A stretch of 9,092 bases of DNA from Chloroflexota bacterium (GTDB taxonomy: Bacteria > Chloroflexota > Chloroflexia > Thermomicrobiales > UBA6265). A program made the position numbers and the translations under genes. Positions within the stretch are counted from its first letter, which is position 1, and each line of letters begins with the position of its first letter. The notes beneath the pieces were generated by a model. The model made no database searches, was not told where the DNA came from, and saw nothing but the letters and a program-made list of their open reading frames with translations. This document shows, piece after piece, positions 7,485-9,092 of this stretch. The stretch spans positions 1-9,092 of the forward strand of contig JAEVYR010000318.1 in assembly GCA_023392645.1 (NCBI GenBank), written 5' to 3'.

Positions 7485-7904
7485 TCGGTGACGGAGTGGC
7501 TGTTGTCGACTGTAGTTAGACGGTTCTAGTTCTGCGGTGGATCGGCGACTAGGTGGATCCCAGCGTTATCGGTTGGAGCCTTGGGTTCTGGGTCGACCGG
7601 CTAGGTGACGCTACGGCTATGGCGTCTCCGGCTCGGGCCAGCTATCGATCATGGCCCGCGTCGCGCTCCTGCGGCAGCTGGTATGGGTGGCTTGCTTGGG
7701 GTCTGTCCCCGTGTCTGGTATTGCGGCGGCTTTGCTCAAGGAGGCAGTGGAGAAGCCCTCCCCGATCGGCGACTGCTGCGCGGCTAGCGCCGGTATTTGG
7801 GTCGCGATACGATATGGCAACGTGGGCCGCGGCCAGATGTAAGATGGCCATTGGAAGAAGCGGGTCGCTAGGGAAATGCGCCAGTTCGGGATAGATGGGC
7901 GCCA
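7485..7904. other. Stretch without a convincing gene between the membrane protein and the IS5 element
   Basis: I see no recognisable gene. The most plausible small frame is 7651-7842 (+), 63 residues with one hydrophobic segment (VWVACLGSVPVSGIAAALL). It has no ribosome binding site at its ATG, and a good AAGGAGG (7738-7744) lies inside it, only two bases ahead of an in-frame GTG. It could be a decayed or spurious frame. The last bases (from about 7872) probably belong to the small gene interrupted by the IS: across the reconstructed target site the frame reads VRDRWAPLWDIETNN, but a TAG at 7869-7871 closes it upstream and no start is evident. No clear terminator follows the membrane protein gene. 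Confidence 0.4.
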
Positions 7905-7907
7905 TTA

Positions 7908-7924
7908 GAGCCTGCGCCAATAGG
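7908..7924. repeat. Left terminal inverted repeat of the IS5-family element
   Basis: This is a 17-bp end, GAGCCTGCGCCAATAGG, that matches the other end at 16 of 17 positions. The TTA immediately outside (7905-7907) is the left copy of the target duplication. Confidence 0.9.
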
Positions 7925-7932
7925 CGGGGCGC

Positions 7933-8774
7933 TCATGGCTGGCGAGCGGGGCGACCATCCCACCGATTGCGCATCCAGCCCACCCGCACCAGCCGCCGCA
8001 CGATCATCACCACCGCCGAGAACGCCAGCCAGAACGCGACCACGACGGTCCGCCGCTCGGTGCACCAGACCAGCTTCTTGTGGGCGTTGGTCCAGGCGTT
8101 GGTGCGCGCCACCGGCCACCGCTGCGAGGCAGCGATCGGCGCCGGTTTGCCCCTTGGGGCGATCTCCCCGTCCATCCCCCGCGCGGTCAGGCCTGCCCGG
8201 GTCGCGTCGGAATCATAGCCACGATCGAGATTGACCGGGATAGTCGCCGGCAGCGCACCGAGGCCGCCCGTCGAGCGTGGGGGCCAGCAACGGCGAGTCG
8301 TGCCGGTTCGCCGGGGCGGCCACGGTCCCGAGCGGGAAGCCGTTGGCGTCGACGAGGGTTGAGCGTTTCCGCCCCTGGTTGCCCCGATCAACGGGACTTC
8401 TCCCCGCCATCTCGCCACCGCACGGGGCGTTGGTGATGCACCCATCGACGGCGATGTCGGCCAGCTCCAGCCCGATCATGCGGTCGTAGTCCACCAGTGC
8501 GAGGTCGAGCAGGGTATCCATCACCCCGGCGGCGATCCATGCGTCCCGCCGGCGGCGCAGGGTTGTGGCCGGGACGGTTTCGTTGGCAATCCGATGGTAG
8601 GCGCAGCCGAAGACGAGCACCTGTACGAGCTTGGCGAAGACCGCGCGGTCGGGGATGCCGGTGGCACCCCAGCGGATGGGCCGCGTCGTGAGCTGGGAGC
8701 AGCGCTGAACACTGGTCCCAGAGCGGCGCGATGATGGATGATGGCAGCGCGGGTACGGGGACGCTGCCGCACAC
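7933..8774 (-). pseudogene. IS5-family DDE transposase, broken by two frame disruptions and loss of the catalytic Glu
   Basis: Read from the right, the N-terminus (VPALPSSIIAPLWDQ ... AHDAAHPLGCHR) lies in the frame starting near GTG 8774. The protein continues as IPDRAVFAKLVQVLVFGCAYHRIANE in another frame after a disruption at about 8657. This middle section holds DIAVDGCITNAPCGG with the first catalytic Asp (codon 8444-8446), then SPVDRGNQGRKRST and APANRHDSPLLAPTLDG. A second shift at about 8266-8269 leads into GLGALPATIPVNLDRGYDS with the second Asp (codon 8224-8226), and a C-terminal section RTNAWTNAHKKLVWCTERR ending at TGA 7933-7935. Where the family has V-E-R-T, this copy has V-A-R-T (Ala codon 8107-8109, GCG for GAG), removing the catalytic Glu. 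The likely family start (MPALPSS) reads GTA here, so the start may also be lost. This copy should be unable to transpose by itself. Confidence 0.88.
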
Positions 8775-8837
8775 GGCAAGCTTGAAGACCTTCCCGTATG
8801 AGTGAGCACCTCGTGCCCCATCTCTCGGCGGTCGCTA

Positions 8838-8854
8838 CCCATTGGCGCAGGCTC
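8838..8854. repeat. Right terminal inverted repeat of the IS5-family element
   Basis: CCCATTGGCGCAGGCTC is the reverse complement of the left end apart from one base. TTA at 8855-8857 is the right copy of the target duplication. The transposase reads leftward from here, starting about 64-100 bp inside. Confidence 0.9.
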
Positions 8855-9092
8855 TTATGGGATATCGAGACCAATAATCTGGTTGCAGAGCGCTCGGAAC
8901 GACGCGAGGCGCTCGCCCTGGTGCTAGTGGGCATCGAGGAAAGCGGCTCGGACGATACAGATGCGCTGCCGCTCGACGTCGAAGATGATCAGGGTCACAT
9001 GACAACTATCGCCCACGGAGCCGAGCGTGGTCCGCGAGTTCGGTGCGAGCTTTCGACCGGAAGCCTCGCCAGATAGCCGCGTCTCCCTCACC
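8855..9092 (+). pseudogene. Small hypothetical gene, right part, cut by the IS5 element and frame-disrupted
   Basis: From the target duplication onward a frame reads LWDIETNNLVAERSERREAL, then ALVLVGIEESG, DDTDALPLDVEDDQGHMTTI and AHGAE, a compact alternating pattern that looks like a genuine small conserved protein rather than noise. I recall similar short hypothetical proteins from Chloroflexota, but this is an impression. At 9026-9028 the frame breaks: taking out one G (about 9027) gives HGAELVREFGASFRPE and stays open to the window edge, whereas the uncorrected frame stops at 9074-9076 after an unrelated-looking tail. Upstream, the frame continues into the IS end only by chance (an ATG at 8798 lies inside the IS). 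The authentic upstream part should be left of 7905. Function is unknown. Confidence 0.5.

Larger units (their letters stand above)
7908..8854 (-). mobile_element. IS5-family insertion sequence, complete ends, inactive transposase (947 bp)
   Basis: Both ends can be read directly. The left terminal repeat is GAGCCTGCGCCAATAGG (7908-7924). The right end (8838-8854) is its reverse complement with one mismatch. They are flanked by TTA at 7905-7907 and 8855-8857, a 3-bp target duplication of the TNA form known for part of the IS5 family (IS1031-like). Removing the element and one TTA restores an uninterrupted CCATTATGG target. The single transposase gene runs on the minus strand and fills nearly the whole element. 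Length, ends, duplication and transposase agree with each other. Confidence 0.88.

Noticed and set aside
7520..7540. GGTTCTAGTTC resembling a tRNA T-arm
   Set aside because: The conserved purine of the T-loop is missing and no acceptor, D or anticodon stem could be drawn around it.
8798..9076. 92-residue open frame starting inside the IS
   Set aside because: Its first 19 residues come from the IS end, there is no ribosome binding site, and its last residues follow a frame break; only the part after 8855 looks like real protein.
1..9092. CRISPR array or phage-defence operon
   Set aside because: No regularly spaced direct repeats and no nuclease, helicase or methyltransferase motifs are visible; the accessory region holds one membrane protein and transposon remnants.

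Overview
The window looks like a chromosomal segment of a high-GC bacterium. Everything up to about 4565 is strongly GC-rich with GC-ending codons. The style (Tat-type secreted transglutaminase-like protein, ADHFE1-like hydroxyacid-oxoacid transhydrogenase, IS1380 and IS5 remnants) would suit a Chloroflexota/Thermomicrobia-like organism. That placement is an impression from protein style, not a demonstrated assignment.

Region 1 (1-4565) is ordinary, well-kept coding sequence on the + strand. It starts with the C-terminal part of a von Willebrand factor A (VWA) domain protein. A nested GC-rich inverted repeat (675-780) follows. Next is a 759-residue Tat-exported, tail-anchored protein with a transglutaminase-like core whose catalytic Cys position holds Ser. 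After a likely promoter comes an iron-dependent hydroxyacid-oxoacid transhydrogenase. The first two products both look extracytoplasmic. The third is a soluble metabolic enzyme with its own promoter and shows no obvious link to them.

Region 2 (4566-9092) is an accessory stretch framed by insertion-sequence debris. A decayed, C-terminally truncated IS1380-family transposase on the minus strand abuts the transhydrogenase stop codon. It is followed by about 460 bp without a convincing gene. Then comes one unrecognised 573-residue multi-pass membrane protein, visibly lower in GC and with different codon use, which suggests acquired DNA. About 420 bp without a clear gene follows it.

The right end holds a complete IS5-family element (7908-8854, 947 bp) with 17-bp terminal inverted repeats and a TTA target duplication. 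Its transposase is dead: two frame disruptions and Ala in place of the catalytic Glu. The element sits in what appears to be a small conserved gene, whose right part (8858 to the window end) also carries a one-base frame disruption.

I found no CRISPR array, tRNA, rRNA or recognisable defence or biosynthetic system. The best candidate for something undescribed is the orphan membrane protein in the low-GC island, but its sequence gives no function.
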